From the NCBI GenBank assembly GCA_963770295.1, contig CAVYPA010000010.1, forward strand, positions 434,001 to 498,000: a DNA stretch of 64,000 bases, given 5' to 3'. This stretch comes from AWTP1-13 sp963770295 (GTDB lineage: Bacteria; Pseudomonadota; Alphaproteobacteria; Rhizobiales; Hyphomicrobiaceae). Positions 63,313 to 64,000 of this stretch are shown one piece after another; the first letter of the stretch is position 1; each line of letters opens with the position of its first letter. The notes under the pieces are model-generated. The model made no database searches and was not told the origin of the DNA. It saw only the letters and a list, made by a program, of their open reading frames with translations. The translations under genes and the position numbers were made by a program.

Positions 63313-64000
63313 TCACTTCAATCCCGCGAACTGCCCACGGGTCAGGGCAAAGACCTCGCCCTCGCTGGCGGCGGTGTCGAGCCACAGCAAGGGCAGCCGA
63401 GGGAATTGCCGCTCCAGGAGCGCGCGGCCGCTGCCGACCTCGACCACCAGGATGCCTGCGGCCGAAAGATGATCGGCGGCCACGGCAAGGATACCGCGCA
63501 CGACCTCCAAGCCGTCGACGCCGCCGGCGTGCGCTAGCCTAGGCTCGGCCGCGTGCTCCGGTGGGAAGGCGGCAATGGCATCTTCGCGCACGTAGGGGGG
63601 ATTGGCCAAAATGAGGTCATAGCGCCGGCCCGAGAGCGCCGCGAACAGGTCGGAGTGCAGCAGGTTGATGCGCCCTTCGAGCCCATAGTCGCGCACATTG
63701 CGCCGGGCGACGTCAAGGGCGGCGGCGGAGACGTCGCTGGCATCGATATCCGCATTTGGAAAGGCCATCGCTGCCAAGATCGCCAAGCAACCGGACCCGG
63801 TACAGATGTCGAGCACGCGTCCGATGGCATCGGGGTCCTGCACAACGTCGGCGAGGCGTCCCGCCAGCAATTCACCGATGTAGGAGCGGGGCACGATAAC
63901 GCGCTCGTCCACGTAGAAGGAATGCCCCTGGATCCAGGCCTCGTTGGTCAGATAGGACGCGGGTTTGCGGGTGCTAACCCGGGTTTCAATGACCTTTGCC
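63313..64000 (-). CDS. prmB: 50S ribosomal protein L3 N(5)-glutamine methyltransferase, N-terminus outside window
   Basis: The frame continues past the right edge, so the first residues are missing. Visible are RKPASYLTNEAWIQGHSFYV then DERVIVPRSYIGELLAGRLA, the SAM motif LDICTGSGCLAILAAMAFPN and the catalytic NPPY in LILANPPYVREDAIAAF. AYLTNEAWF-like and DERVLVPRSP-like blocks mark PrmB rather than PrmC. It methylates a glutamine in ribosomal protein L3. It lies about 80 bases before the molybdoenzyme gene on the same strand. Confidence 0.85.
   Translation of the reverse strand, partial: AKVIETRVSTRKPASYLTNEAWIQGHSFYVDERVIVPRSYIGELLAGRLADVVQDPDAIGRVLDICTGSGCLAILAAMAFPNADIDASDVSAAALDVARRNVRDYGLEGRINLLHSDLFAALSGRRYDLILANPPYVREDAIAAFPPEHAAEPRLAHAGGVDGLEVVRGILAVAADHLSAAGILVVEVGSGRALLERQFPRLPLLWLDTAASEGEVFALTRGQFAGLK

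Overview
This is a 64 kb, GC-rich, gene-dense chromosomal window. It looks alphaproteobacterial, most likely from the Rhodospirillales/Rhizobiales side of the class. Three things support this: the guaB–MAPEG–rsmB–guaA neighbourhood, the ispH–thrB–rnhA order, and a NepR/PhyR/EcfG general stress response locus, which is known only from Alphaproteobacteria. A NdvA/ChvA-type glucan exporter and a Tad pilus locus fit the same picture. I saw no prophage, insertion sequence, CRISPR array, rRNA or tRNA.

Layout. 1–9.2 kb: the end of an SDR gene, then a minus-strand block with guaA, a methyltransferase/ATP-grasp fusion, an RsmB-type methyltransferase, MAPEG, guaB, rlmE and a TetR regulator. 9.3–13.2 kb: a Tad pilus locus with TadE/TadG-like genes and an intact Flp pilin, followed by frame-broken remnants of cpaA, cpaB and tadC. 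13.2–16.7 kb: rnhA, thrB, ispH and a lipoprotein. 16.75–22.1 kb: promoter, tandem glycine riboswitch, gcvT, gcvH, an OsmC gene, gcvPA and gcvPB. 22.2–25.2 kb: small enzymes and small membrane proteins. 25.2–28.3 kb: two divergent nepR/phyR pairs around one ecfG. Between nepR2 and phyR2 lie two divergent near-consensus EcfG promoters. 28.4–31.7 kb: a probable zinc uptake operon (ZrgA-like, ABC ATPase, FtsX-like permease, DUF3299) behind a candidate Zur box. 31.8–39.1 kb: housekeeping and metabolic genes (SDR, PIF1-like helicase, GNAT, dapB, gpmA, DUF4337, leuB). 39.2–47.8 kb: an orphan HsdR-N nuclease-like protein, a two-subunit TPP decarboxylase, an M20 peptidase, a GSA-type aminotransferase, and a tightly coupled dihydropyrimidinase–unknown–CobW operon. 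47.9–54.6 kb: NdvA-like exporter, a methyltransferase-like protein, a second ABC exporter and a YfhO-like membrane protein. 54.9–64 kb: cytochrome b561, then a long minus-strand run: prmB (cut by the edge), a molybdopterin oxidoreductase, succinate dehydrogenase/fumarate reductase B-C-D-A, and a two-subunit class I hydro-lyase whose genes are separated by a zinc alcohol dehydrogenase.

A recurring technical point: six otherwise good genes carry single-base frameshifts, mostly in short homopolymers (near 2731, 3487, 10130, 32599, 42589 and 50761). These look like consensus errors. The cpaA/cpaB/tadC remnants are different: they carry several lesions each and lack the middle of the locus, so genuine decay is more likely there.

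The clearest biological points are the doubled general stress response module with its shared promoter region, the decaying Tad locus, the dihydropyrimidinase–CobW operon with an unknown 100-residue middle protein, and the flavoprotein SdhA homologue that lacks the histidine used for covalent FAD attachment. I did not find a system I can call new with confidence.
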